A stretch of 64,000 bases of DNA, from the NCBI RefSeq assembly GCF_900186465.1, contig NZ_LT891956.1, positions 219,626 through 283,625 of the forward strand, given 5' to 3'. The stretch comes from Centipeda felix. Its GTDB lineage: Bacteria; Bacillota; Negativicutes; Selenomonadales; Selenomonadaceae. Under the pieces are notes generated by a model, which was not told where the DNA came from, did not search any database, and was given only the letters and a program-made list of their open reading frames with translations. Shown in pieces: positions 42,354 through 52,347 of the stretch; positions within the stretch are counted from its first letter, which is position 1; the number at the start of each line of letters is the position of its first letter. A program made the translations under genes and the position numbers.

Positions 42354-43553
42354 ATGAATGAATCAATCAAGGCGGCACATCTCACGCATGATGCAGCGCC
42401 GCAGGCAGATCTCACGCCCTACAGTGCAGAGGCAGCAGCGCGTGTGGAGGCGTTTCATCGGACACTGCCGACGTACGAGCCGACGCCGCTCGCCGACCTC
42501 AGGCATCTCGCACGGTCGCTCGGACTGGCGCGGATCGCCGTGAAGGATGAGAGCAAGCGGTTCGGGCTGAACGCGTTCAAGGGGCTCGGTACGAGCTACG
42601 CCGTGGCGCGCTATCTCGCGCAGTATCTGGACATCCCTGAGGAGGAGATGACCTATGAGCGCCTGCGCGCACCGGAGAACCGCGAGCGGCTGCGCGGCGT
42701 CACCCTCGTCACTGCGACGGACGGCAACCACGGGCGCGGTATTGCGTGGGCGGCGAAGCTGTTCGGGATTTTTGCGCATGTCTTTATGCCGAAGGGCGGC
42801 TCGCCCGAGCGTCTGGCAAACATCCGCGGACTCGGCGCAGAGGCGTCGTTCACCACCTACAACTATGACGATACCGTGCGCTATGCCTCGCAGATGGCGC
42901 AGGAAAAGGGGTGGGTGCTCATGCAGGACACGGCGTTCGGCGGCTACACGGAGCGGCCGCAGTGGATCATGCAGGGCTATTCGACGCTTGCCCATGAGGC
43001 AATGGAGCAGTACGCTGAGATGCCGACGCATATCTTTTTGCAGGCAGGTGTCGGGTCGCTGCCGGGGGCGATCACGGGATACTTTGCCGCGCACTATGGG
43101 GCGGAGTGTCCCGTCATCACCATCGTTGAGCCGAACCGCGCCGACTGCATCTATCGCACGGCTGCCGCCAGCGACGGCGAGCGGCATATCGTGACAGGCG
43201 AGATCAGCTCCATCATGGCGGGTCTCTCCTGCGGCGAGCCGAATCCCCTCGCATGGGAAATCCTGCGGGACTATGCCGACCACTTCGTCTCCGTCCCCGA
43301 GTGGGTCGCGGCGAAGGGCATGCGCATCCTCGGCAACCCGCTGGACGACGACCTGCGCGTCGTCTCGGGCGAGAGCGGCGCCGTCACCACGGGACTCGTC
43401 GCCGAGCTCATGCAGAACGCGAGCCTCGACTACCTGCGCGACGCCATCGGCCTCACGAAGGACTCCCGCATCCTCTGCATCTCCACCGAGGGCGACACCG
43501 ACCGCACGAACTACCGCCGCGTCGTCTGGGACGGCTTGTATCCGAGTTTTTGA
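42354..43553 (+). CDS. dpaL: diaminopropionate ammonia-lyase
   Basis: 399 residues; ATG at 42354 behind ACGGAGGAAAGAATCGT. Fold-type II PLP enzyme with the cofactor lysine in RFGLNAFKGLGTSYA, substrate loop ATDGNHGRGIAWAAKLFG, the glycine-rich phosphate loop QAGVGSLPGAITGYFAA and C-terminal LCISTEGDTD. The enzyme splits 2,3-diaminopropionate into pyruvate and two ammonia. No linked catabolic genes are present; it is a single-gene unit. Confidence 0.92.
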   Translation: MNESIKAAHLTHDAAPQADLTPYSAEAAARVEAFHRTLPTYEPTPLADLRHLARSLGLARIAVKDESKRFGLNAFKGLGTSYAVARYLAQYLDIPEEEMTYERLRAPENRERLRGVTLVTATDGNHGRGIAWAAKLFGIFAHVFMPKGGSPERLANIRGLGAEASFTTYNYDDTVRYASQMAQEKGWVLMQDTAFGGYTERPQWIMQGYSTLAHEAMEQYAEMPTHIFLQAGVGSLPGAITGYFAAHYGAECPVITIVEPNRADCIYRTAAASDGERHIVTGEISSIMAGLSCGEPNPLAWEILRDYADHFVSVPEWVAAKGMRILGNPLDDDLRVVSGESGAVTTGLVAELMQNASLDYLRDAIGLTKDSRILCISTEGDTDRTNYRRVVWDGLYPSF

Positions 43554-43565
43554 CCCTAAATAGAT

Positions 43566-43606
43566 ACAAAATGCCCCTGCATCGAAATGGTGCAGGGGCG
43601 TTGTCA
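43566..43606. terminator. hairpin between convergent genes
   Basis: AATGCCCCTGCATCGAAATG followed by GTGCAGGGGCGTTG. Good stem, weak T tract. Confidence 0.55.
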
Positions 43607-44110
43607 TAGGCGAAAGCATTCTTGCCGCATCATATCAAATAGGGATGTGTATGGTACTTGGAAATGGCATGCGACATCGGGAAGTTTCGGATTGTTCGAG
43701 CGCGTCGTTATGCGACCGGCTGACTGCTCGAAGCTCAGGAGCGTATAGCCATATACTTTGGCGGCGGAAATCAGCCACGGGTCAGCAACATTTTCTCGCG
43801 ACCAGAGACGAAGTGCGGCTTCGCTGTATTGATCGCTTTGCTGAATAAAGCTCAGAACGTCTCTATACATTTGAATGATTTGTATCTCCTGCGTCGACAG
43901 AATACATTCGTTCGGAAGATCGCTTATCCAGGCAGAGAGTTCGTCTGTTCCCTTTAGAATCTCATCCCGTACCTTATCCAGAACGGCTATTTTATCCAGT
44001 GAAATTTTAGGACGCAGCTGCTGCCAGAAAGATGGGGCGAAATCAAAAGGATAGTATGCACGGGATGGGCGTATCAGGCTATTGGCATCGATGAGGTATT
44101 TTTTGCTCAA
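43604..44110 (-). CDS. DUF4411 (PIN-like) protein, probable toxin
   Basis: 168 residues from the TTG at 44110, behind GGGAGGCG (the TTG at 44134 lies inside the previous gene). PIN-like motifs: KKYLIDANSLI (first acidic residue), VLDKVRDEILKG, NVADPWLISAAKVYGYTLLS and PDVACHFQVPYTSLFDMM. DUF4411 proteins are predicted PIN-type RNases and are known to be paired with HTH-ImmA/IrrE partners, as here one base upstream. RNase action is inferred from the fold family. Confidence 0.82.
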   Translation of the reverse strand: MSKKYLIDANSLIRPSRAYYPFDFAPSFWQQLRPKISLDKIAVLDKVRDEILKGTDELSAWISDLPNECILSTQEIQIIQMYRDVLSFIQQSDQYSEAALRLWSRENVADPWLISAAKVYGYTLLSFEQSAGRITTRSNNPKLPDVACHFQVPYTSLFDMMRQECFRL

Positions 44111-44111
44111 C

Positions 44112-45269
44112 TCAGACGCCTCCCATCCGCTCAAGCGCCTCTCTGTAGGTCTTGCGATTGGTTGCTGTCAGCCGGTAGGCATCTGTATCCTGTGTGTTTC
44201 CCTGAGTTACACTTCGTTCAAGGGCGGCGAGGAAACGATGATCAAGGTTCGAGAGCAGAGTGTTGTAGAAATCTCCGCCGCTGCTTTTCTTTTTTTGTGC
44301 CTTTGCATGCTCCCAGCGCTCCTTTTGCAGAGCTAGCATACGCGCATATACATCCCGTGGTATTCTTTTCATCTCATAGGCGCGCCGCAGAATTACGGAT
44401 TCACTGCATCGGAAATGACGTGCGGCCCGTTCTATCATATCTTCAACAGGAATGGACGATTCCCATATCTCGGAAAAATCTGCTGCAGGGACGAGCAATT
44501 CTGCTGCAACGGCATTGCACTTCTGTTCGAGCAGACTTACGTGTTCATCCGACCATTCGGAGTTGTTGAAGAGACTGTTTTTGCCGAGCCATACATGAAC
44601 CGTTTCGTGCAGGAGGGAGAAGAGGCGTCCGTTTGCTGTGTCTGTTGTGTTTATAAAGATGAGCGGCGCGTATGCATCGACGAGTGTAAAGGCACGAAAC
44701 TCCTTCACATCAAGTGGACGATGTGTATTTGCTCCGACCTTTCCCCCCGTAAAGATGAGAAGCCCATACTGTGCGAGCGTGTTGCGGAGGTGATTGAAAT
44801 TATCTTCCGCATTTTTTCCTTCTCTGTACCAGTTTGTTTTGAGTGCAAGGGCATCCCGTATCCGTTGCGCAATCTCGGTTGCAGAATCGTGGAGACTGCA
44901 ACATCCGACGAAGGGAAGAGCGTCCGATTGTTCCCGTTTGAGGTCATCCCTCATCCAATCCTGAATTGCCGTCATCTGATCCAAAATGTCGATGAGCTCA
45001 CGGCTCGGCTTTTGATGTTTTTTACTCCCAACCGTGCGATATTCGGCAAGCGCAATATCCTCGTCAGGCGGTGTCTGTAAAAGAAAATAGCCGAATGGAA
45101 TACGTGTCTTCCTGCTCATCGCTTCCAGCTGTTTCAGCGTAGGCTGCTTCTCGCCGGTCTTCCATGCGTTCAGCTGGTCGAGCGCATCAGGGGTGACCTG
45201 ATCTTCATGGATGTTCTGCACAATCCAGTCGATCACAGGTGCATGAACCGGTACGGTAACTCCCGCCAT
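44112..45269 (-). CDS. XRE-type HTH plus ImmA/IrrE metallopeptidase, partner of DUF4411
   Basis: 385 residues; the ATG at 45269 behind AAAGGAGGTGAGCC is the true start (the open frame continues upstream without one). N-terminal HTH-like region (ALDQLNAWKTGEKQPTLKQL). Zinc peptidase domain with HExxH in LLHETVHVWLG and a downstream E in CNAVAAELLVPA. ImmA/IrrE proteins cut repressors or act as antitoxin-like regulators. Here the locus order and one-base spacing to DUF4411 indicate a two-gene toxin-antitoxin-like module. Confidence 0.85.
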   Translation of the reverse strand: MAGVTVPVHAPVIDWIVQNIHEDQVTPDALDQLNAWKTGEKQPTLKQLEAMSRKTRIPFGYFLLQTPPDEDIALAEYRTVGSKKHQKPSRELIDILDQMTAIQDWMRDDLKREQSDALPFVGCCSLHDSATEIAQRIRDALALKTNWYREGKNAEDNFNHLRNTLAQYGLLIFTGGKVGANTHRPLDVKEFRAFTLVDAYAPLIFINTTDTANGRLFSLLHETVHVWLGKNSLFNNSEWSDEHVSLLEQKCNAVAAELLVPAADFSEIWESSIPVEDMIERAARHFRCSESVILRRAYEMKRIPRDVYARMLALQKERWEHAKAQKKKSSGGDFYNTLLSNLDHRFLAALERSVTQGNTQDTDAYRLTATNRKTYREALERMGGV

Positions 45270-45479
45270 ACGGCTCACCTCCTTTTGTTCATTTCTTTTA
45301 TGATAACATATCGAGAGAGCGAGTTCCACACAAAATGACCTACTGGATGCCGAAATACAGAGCTCCACCGGAGCGGTGTTTCCGTTTCTGTTGAAAAACG
45401 GAAATACAAAAGGGATAAGGGGCGTAGAAAATTCCGTTTGTATGGGAGGGAATCGGTATGGACACGCGCGCAGGATATG

Positions 45480-46094
45480 AATGCGGCGATGTCCGCACTT
45501 GAGACGTATATACACGCAGAGGACACACTCGAACCACTGATTCGTACGGCACTCGTTCACTATCAGTTCGAGACGATTCACCCCTTTCTTGATGGGAATG
45601 GACGCATCGGACGGCTGTTGATTACACTTTTCCTGATGGAGCAAAATCTCCTGAGTACGCCTGCACTCTACATCTCCTATTTCCTGAAGCAAAACCGTAT
45701 CGAATACTATGACCGTATGACCGAGGTGCGGCGCACCGGGAATTATGAGCAGTGGATCCTGTTCTTTCTGCGTGCTGTTGTAGTGTCATCAGAGGACGCT
45801 GTGAATACCATTGACCAGCTGCACGAGCTTCATGAAAAAAATGTTGCACTACTTGCGGACGGGGCAAATCATCGTCAGCTTGCCACACTAACAAAACTCT
45901 TCTCCTACATCGAGTCGCATCCCATCATTGAGATAAAAAAGACTGCTGAGGCGCTGAACGTCTCCTATAATGCTGTTTCACGAGGTGTTTCTATTCTAAT
46001 GGGAAAGGGGATCTTGGAGCAGTGTCAGCGGGTCGGAAAAACGCGGATTTACTCGTATGCGCAGTATGTAGAGGTACTGCGGAAGGATATATAA
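45480..46094 (+). pseudogene. Fic-family protein, N-terminus missing
   Basis: About 204 residues remain. The Fic catalytic motif HPFLDGNGRIGR is intact, followed by helices and a winged-helix C-terminus (IIEIKKTAEALNVSYNAVSR). The family's N-terminal part, including the usual inhibitory helix region of about 150 residues, is absent. Upstream DNA reads into the oppositely oriented ImmA/IrrE promoter. No good ribosome site precedes the first ATGs (45438, 45480). It may be a remnant. If expressed it would be an AMPylase lacking part of its fold. Confidence 0.7.
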
Positions 46095-46192
46095 AGAAAT
46101 ATGTACTTATTGGATCACATTGAAGGATTATTATTGCAGTTCATAGAATTATTGTTTTATTAATTGCTTTCACAAGAAAGGGATGTTGCCTT

Positions 46193-48718
46193 ATGCCACA
46201 AAAGAGAAAAGAACTTAGTGAGAAGGAAATCAGTAGAATACGTGAGGTTACAGCATATGATCATCACGATAAAAAAAGGTCGAATAACCCTGCTATTGGG
46301 ATGGCAAAATATGATCGCAGCGATGAGGAGATGACAAAATATGAATATGATCCACATATCGATCCGTCACTGCAGTGGGCTGGCAAAGCCGAAGGAATCT
46401 CGTTTGAAGTGTCAGCATCGTCTATTCATATTCACGAATCAATTAAACCATCAAAAATACTGCGCGCTGTGCAGACAATCGGAGATGACTTTGAAGAGGT
46501 TCAAACATCGCTTTGGGAGAGTCCATTAGAACGGCAACGGCGTCACCGGGATGCTCTCGAGTTTTATCAGCATGGAGTGGATTGGACCAATCGTCTTATT
46601 GCTGGAGATAGCCTTGTCATTATGAACTCACTGCTTGAGAAAGAAGGATTGGCAGGGCAAGTTCAGATGGTATATGTAGACCCTCCATATGGAATAAAAT
46701 ATGGATCAAACTTTCAGCCATTCGTAAATAAGAAAGAGGTGCAGGATAATAAAGATGACGATTTGTCACAAGAGCCTGAAATGATTACGGCATTTCGTGA
46801 CACATGGGAACTAGGGGTTCATTCTTATTTAACCTACATCAGAAATCGACTACTTTTAGCAAGGGGATTATTGGCAGATAGTGGAAGTATATTTATTCAA
46901 ATTAGCGATGAGAATGTACATCATATTCGTGAAATATGTGATGAGGTGTTTGGTGGACAAAACTTCATTAGTCAGATTTATGTACGGAAAACAGGAGGAT
47001 TCTCAAGTTCTCGTATAGATAATGTTGGAGATTATATTATTTGGTATGCAAAAGACATTAATATGGTGAAATACCGCCCTCTTTATAAAGAGAAAAGTTT
47101 ATCGAAGAGTGGTGTTTCTAATTATTCTTATGCTTTGTTGCCGGACGGAACATCTCGTACATTAAAAAAGGAGGAGAAAATAGATTTTACTATTCTTCCA
47201 AAGGGTACAAGACTATATGGTATTCACTCTTTAACCAGTAAGGGAGCTGCCAATACGTCGCAAATCTATGATTTTAATGGGAAAAAATTTTGCCCTAAAG
47301 AAAATGAACATTGGAAAGCCTCCTATCCAGCTGGCCTTGATAATTTGAAGAAGGCCGGAAGATTAAGAGATACTGGTAAGCGTTTAGGTTACATTCGCTA
47401 CTTCGATGATTTTCCTCTTGTGAGTATTGATAATAATTGGGATGACACACGAGGAGAAATGGATATGATCTATGTTGTTCAAACTGCGGAAAAGCCAGTT
47501 CAACGTTGCCTTTTAATGACAACAGATCCTGACGACCTAGTTCTTGATATTACATGTGGAAGTGGAACAACCGCATATGTTGCTGAACAGTGGGGCCGTC
47601 GCTGGATTACTTGTGATACATCGCGCGTTGCAATTGAGCTCGCAAAAGAGCGGTTGATGACAGCAACTTATGATTACTATAAGCTTGCGTATCCTAAGCA
47701 GGGCATATCGAGTGGATTTATCTATAAGACGGTTCCGCATATTACCTTAAAATCTATAGCGAATAATGAACCACCGCCAATGGAAATCCTGTATGATCAG
47801 CCGGAAATTGATAAAACCAAAGTACGCGTCTCTGGCCCCTTTACAGTTGAATCACTTCCTGCACCCCTTGTGAAACCTCTTGATGAGGTTGTTACGCCTT
47901 CAGAGGTTAATGCGGTAACTTCAAAACAAGATGGCTGGCGCGCAGAGCTGCTAGCTACAGGCATCCTCGGGAAAAATGGGAATAAGTTGGACTTTTCTCG
48001 TATAGAACCTCTTGGAGGAACAACATTTTTCCAAGCGGAAGGTGAAACAAAGGAAACGGAACCAAAACGTTTTATTATTTGTTTTGGCAGTGAAAATAAG
48101 GTTATGGATGCTCGTTACATCGAAGCTGCTCTTGATGAAGCTCAAACAATGCGTCCGACGCCAGGTTATATTATCTTTGCAGCGTTCCAATTTGGTCCAG
48201 AAGCAGCTCAGCTTGTAGATGATGTTGTTTGGCACGGTGTCACTGTGCTTAAAGTTCAGATGAATACTGACCTTATGACAGATGATCTCAAGAAAAAAAG
48301 ATCATCGAATCAAAGTTTTTGGCTTGTTGGTCAGCCAGATGTTGAGCTCATACAAGATCAACGCAGTAAAGGAAAGTATAAAGTCAGAGTGAAGGGATTT
48401 GATTATTATGATGTAAAAAATGGCACCGTAAAATCTGGATCGGCCAGCAATATCTCGATGTGGATGCTCGACACTAAGTATGATCCGATGAGTTGTATTG
48501 AGCCTCATCAGGTCTTTTTCCCGATGAGTGGCACAAAAGGTGGATGGATAAAGCTTGCTAAAACTCTTAGGGCGGAAATTGATCAGGAACGCATTGAACG
48601 CTATGCTGGAAATGAATCGCTCTGGTTCACAGCAGAGCCGCATAGCAAGATTGCTGTCAAGATTATTGATGATCGGGGAATTGAGAGTATGCGAGTATTA
48701 AAGGTCGGTGAGGAATGA
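46193..48718 (+). CDS. mod: type III DNA methyltransferase (Mod)
   Basis: 841 residues. Beta-class N6-adenine/N4-cytosine methylase order: catalytic DPPY (163-166, in YVDPPYGIKYGSNFQP) before the SAM motif DITCGSGTTAYVAEQWGR. A variable C-terminal region probably holds the target recognition. Start 46193 behind AAGAAAGGGATGTTGCCTT. AT-rich (visibly below the backbone GC), pointing to horizontal transfer. Its stop overlaps the res start (ATGA). The frame is intact, so it may modify DNA without a working partner. Confidence 0.88.
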   Translation: MPQKRKELSEKEISRIREVTAYDHHDKKRSNNPAIGMAKYDRSDEEMTKYEYDPHIDPSLQWAGKAEGISFEVSASSIHIHESIKPSKILRAVQTIGDDFEEVQTSLWESPLERQRRHRDALEFYQHGVDWTNRLIAGDSLVIMNSLLEKEGLAGQVQMVYVDPPYGIKYGSNFQPFVNKKEVQDNKDDDLSQEPEMITAFRDTWELGVHSYLTYIRNRLLLARGLLADSGSIFIQISDENVHHIREICDEVFGGQNFISQIYVRKTGGFSSSRIDNVGDYIIWYAKDINMVKYRPLYKEKSLSKSGVSNYSYALLPDGTSRTLKKEEKIDFTILPKGTRLYGIHSLTSKGAANTSQIYDFNGKKFCPKENEHWKASYPAGLDNLKKAGRLRDTGKRLGYIRYFDDFPLVSIDNNWDDTRGEMDMIYVVQTAEKPVQRCLLMTTDPDDLVLDITCGSGTTAYVAEQWGRRWITCDTSRVAIELAKERLMTATYDYYKLAYPKQGISSGFIYKTVPHITLKSIANNEPPPMEILYDQPEIDKTKVRVSGPFTVESLPAPLVKPLDEVVTPSEVNAVTSKQDGWRAELLATGILGKNGNKLDFSRIEPLGGTTFFQAEGETKETEPKRFIICFGSENKVMDARYIEAALDEAQTMRPTPGYIIFAAFQFGPEAAQLVDDVVWHGVTVLKVQMNTDLMTDDLKKKRSSNQSFWLVGQPDVELIQDQRSKGKYKVRVKGFDYYDVKNGTVKSGSASNISMWMLDTKYDPMSCIEPHQVFFPMSGTKGGWIKLAKTLRAEIDQERIERYAGNESLWFTAEPHSKIAVKIIDDRGIESMRVLKVGEE

Positions 48719-51477
48719 TGTCTGGAATCAAGCAATTAATTATAAACTCAGCTTACCAAGAACCTTCTTCTCATTGGAAATATAATATTGAAACACAGAC
48801 TTTTGCGCGAGAACAAGGGAGACGCCCCGCTGGTTATATTGTAGCTGGGCAGCAGCGGAATAGTTACAATGATCAAGGCGAATTTAAGCTCCTTCCGCTT
48901 GTCAACAAAATCCGACCACGTGTAAAAAACTGGCGTGAATCAGGTTATCCTGGCGTTACGGGGATAACGAGACGTTTGTTGGAGTATTGGTACGATACAG
49001 AAGCACGGCAATAACCCTTTTTCTTCTGCCAGCTTGATGCCATTGAAACGATTTTATGGCTCGTTGAAGCCTCTGATATGGAGAGGATAGGAATTGAGGT
49101 TCCGAATGACGGCGGGACGTTTCAGCGTATCTGTACAAAAATGTGTACGGGAAGCGGAAAGACCACTGTCATGGCGATGCTTATTGCATGGCAAATTTGT
49201 AACAAAGTTGCTTATCCGCGTGATAAGCGCTTTGCAAAAGATATATTCATTGTTGCTCCTGGGCTTACGGTCAAAAGCAGGCTCTCTGTATTAGAGCTGG
49301 GGGGGATGGATAACTATTATATTCAATTTGGTATCGTTCTGTCCAGTATGTTGGATCAGTTGCGCCAGGGACAAGTTCGAATTACGAATTGGCAAGCTTT
49401 ATCATGGGATAGCGATCAAGATATTGCTAAGAAAAAAACGGTTGATAAACGTGGTGCTTTGAGTGATGAGGCATATACGCGACAAGTACTTGGAGAAATG
49501 TCGCATGCACGAAATATACTAGTTATTAATGATGAAGCACATCATGCATGGCGCAAAAATCCAGAGGTGAAGGTCGCGTTAAGTGGGAGGGATAAGAAAG
49601 AGTATATTGACAATGAGGCCGAGGCTACTGTTTGGATTGGCGGATTGGATCGCATTCATAGGACCAGGAATATCCTTTGCTGTTATGATTTTTCTGCGAC
49701 TCCATTTGCACCTTCAGGTAAAAAAAATGATGAGGGCTCATTATTTGGCTGGATTGTCAGCGATTTTGGATTAAATGATGGTATTGAGTCTGGACTTGTG
49801 AAGACACCTCGTGTCGTTGTGAGAGACGATGCAATTCAAACTAAAATTGGGAATAAATTCCGCTCAAAACTGTATCACATTTATTCTGACCCTACAGTTA
49901 AAGATGATATTAATCGTTCAGCTGATGAGACCGAGCCGTTGCCAGACTTGATAAATCAAGCATATACGTTGCTTGGAAAAGATTGGCAGGCAACGTATGA
50001 GGAGTGGAGGTTGCTCGGAATGCAAACGCCTCCAGTTATGATTACGGTTGCTAATCGAACAGAGACTGCTGCAAGGATAAAAAACGCATTCGATAAAGAA
50101 CATGTTAATGTGCCGGAACTATGTGTTCCTGATTATACTGTGCGTATTGACTCGAAGATTATGAAAGAAGCAGAGACTGGAGCAGGCTCTAAAAAGGAAG
50201 CCGCTGTTGCTTTACGTGAAAAAGTTGATACTGTTGGGAAGAAGGGAAAACCTGGAGAAAACGTGCGTAATGTTATTTCTGTTGGTATGTTATCTGAGGG
50301 ATGGGATGCCAAGACTGTCACCCATATCCTTGGACTTCGAGCATTTAGCAGCCAACTTCTTTGTGAACAAGTGATTGGTCGAGGCCTGCGGCGTACTTCG
50401 TATGATCTTCAAGATGGCGAAGATCAGTTGTTTGTTCCGGAGTATGTTAATATATTTGGTATTCCGTTTCGTTTTCTTCCAACGGAAGAGGATAGTAGTC
50501 AAAGTCCTCCTCTATCAAGTCCCAAAACTCAGATTGAATCCATACCAGAGCGTGCAGAGTACTGTGTTTCTTGGCCCAATATTATCCGGCTAGATCGTAT
50601 TTGGAAGTCTAAACTAGAACTTGATGTTAATTCAGTTCCCTTGTTGGAAATTGACGCCAATGAAACACGTATTAGAGCTGACCTTGCACCTGTTCTGGAC
50701 GGGAACACTGATCTTACAAAATGTACCGAAATTGATCTTGAGAAATTAGATGCAGAGATGCGCATGCAGAGTATTATCTTTAAAGTCGCTGGACGTGTTT
50801 TTGATGCAACAAATGCGAAATGGAAAGATAGTGGCACAAAATATGGGCTTTTGGGACAATTATTTCGAGTTGTTGAACAGTATTTGGAGCGGCCTAACAC
50901 AATCCATGTGTCGCCGCCTTTGTTTTTCAGGTCGGAGCTCAGGCGTCGTATTGTTTATATGCTGAATATGAATAAGATTGTTCAGCATATTGTGGATTAT
51001 ATTAAAACGTCACAGTCTGAGAAACTTATTCCTATCTATGACACAAATCATCGTATACGCAGTACAGCTGATATGTTGACATGGTTTACCTCTAAACCTG
51101 TGGAGCTTACGAAGAAGTCTCAAATTAGTCATGTTGTTTGTGATGGTAGCTGGGAAGGGACAGAGGCCTATCAAATAGAAAAGAATCAACACGTTCTTTC
51201 ATATGCCAAAAATGATCACCTTGGATTCAAAGTGCCCTATACGTTCTCAGGAGTTATTTATAGCTATATCCCAGATTTCCTTATTCGACTCAATAATGGG
51301 GTCACACTCGTACTTGAAGTAAAGGGGCAAAAGAATGCTCGATCTGAAGCTAAACGGAAAGCTTTGGAAGAATGGGTACGTGCAGTTAATGAAACAGGTG
51401 AGTTCGGCCGGTGGGAGAGTGATATATCGTATGCAGTAAAGGATGTTGATGGGATTATAGAGAAATATTTGATATAA
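48715..51477 (+). pseudogene. res: restriction helicase-nuclease (Res), interrupted by an in-frame stop
   Basis: One frame of 921 codons with a single TAA at 49012-49014 (after TEARQ, before PFFFCQLDAIET). It has the layout of the large Mod-linked restriction enzymes: conserved N-terminus (IINSAYQEPSSHWKYNIETQ, EGRRPAGYIVAGQ), helicase motif I CTGSGKTT, motif II NDEAHHAW, a VI-like VIGRGLRRTSYD, and a C-terminal PD-(D/E)XK with PDFLIRL and LVLEVKGQKN. Homologues have a residue, commonly aromatic or basic, where the stop lies. A one-base change would restore it. Internal initiation at 49078 would give 799 residues without the N-terminal segment. Confidence 0.85.
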
Positions 51478-51479
51478 CC

Positions 51480-52051
51480 TGCGGTAAAGAAGGCTATGGG
51501 TGTATTACGTTTCACTGCCGGAGTCGATGGGATGATGTTGCGACTGCAGAGGATATTCTCTGCGAACTGACGATCCGTACGGAGCACCAGGGCACGTTTG
51601 GCACATAACGCCGTTTGCCATGAATTTTCTCTTACGAATTTTCCTGTGTGCACTTGCTACACGACGCGAGAATGCAATCACTTGGATGATTGCAGAGATG
51701 TTACTTGGATATTTCTGGGTGGTCGTGGAATGTATACATATAGGGGGAGGCGATGGCGCGCATCGATCCATTTCCGCACGTCTTCGATCTTCTTCGGGAG
51801 GAATATATCTCTGGTCGGTGGTCTATAACGAGGAGAAGGATGAGCTGTGTTGGGAGGAGGAGATCCAGTAGACGACGGCCATTCATGAAATGGATAGCCT
51901 TCACCTTGCAAGTGCAGAGTTCGGACGTGTTGATGTGTTCCTGACAACAGATACAAAGCTGATTCGTGCTTGCCGGAATACAGTAACTCGTATGCGTGTG
52001 ATGAATCCTGTATCCTACTTGGCTGAGGTGATTGAAGATGATGGATATTAA
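51480..52051 (+). pseudogene. decayed region with a PIN-domain gene remnant
   Basis: From 51872 to 52051 the plus strand encodes the end of a PIN-domain (VapC-like) protein: EMDSLHLASAEFGRVDVFLT, TDTKLIRACRN, VMNPVSYLAEV. In the same frame upstream, across a TAG at 51869, lies a worn stretch (GGIYLWSVVYNEEKDE). The earlier 250 bp have no clear frame. The 5' half of the gene has probably been lost. The small gene that follows is likely its former operon partner. Confidence 0.55.
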
Positions 52052-52238
52052 CGTGAACAGCCCCGGCGAGGTGAGGGCAGCAGGGATGCAGGTGCTGGCT
52101 GCTGCACTGGAGCCAGTTGGGTTCACGAGATTTCTCCAGCAGTTCGAGAACGGTCGGGGGAACTATACACTGGAAAAGTATGAGCAGCCTGCGCTGGCAT
52201 TTGATATGATGGATGAGATGCTTCGCGCCTACTCGTAG
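52038..52238 (+). CDS. small protein downstream of the PIN remnant (66 aa)
   Basis: MMDINVNSPGEVRAAGMQVL, then LEPVGFTRFLQQFENGRGNY and LEKYEQPALAFDMMDEM. It overlaps the end of the PIN remnant by 14 bases, as in an operon. Purines (AGGTGATTGAAG) precede the ATGs at 52038/52041. A small helical protein; possibly the antitoxin or companion of the lost PIN toxin. No named family was recognised. Confidence 0.5.
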   Translation: MMDINVNSPGEVRAAGMQVLAAALEPVGFTRFLQQFENGRGNYTLEKYEQPALAFDMMDEMLRAYS

Positions 52239-52273
52239 ACAATCAAGGATGATAAGTAGGTCCGTGGGGGCTA

Positions 52274-52296
52274 GTTCGTCAGTGCTTCCTTAAGGC
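52274..52296 (+). repeat. dispersed repeat, terminal fragment
   Basis: AGTTCGTCAGTGCTTCCTTAA; matches only the right terminus of the family. Confidence 0.45.
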
Positions 52297-52347
52297 TTTG
52301 CTCCATATTTTTTAGAGGCTGGCATCAGTAGAGGAGATGAGTTCATC

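Noticed and set aside
45270-45692. Upstream extension of the ImmA/IrrE frame
   Set aside because: The frame is open by chance; the ATG at 45269 has a perfect ribosome site, and the extension overlaps the Fic remnant.
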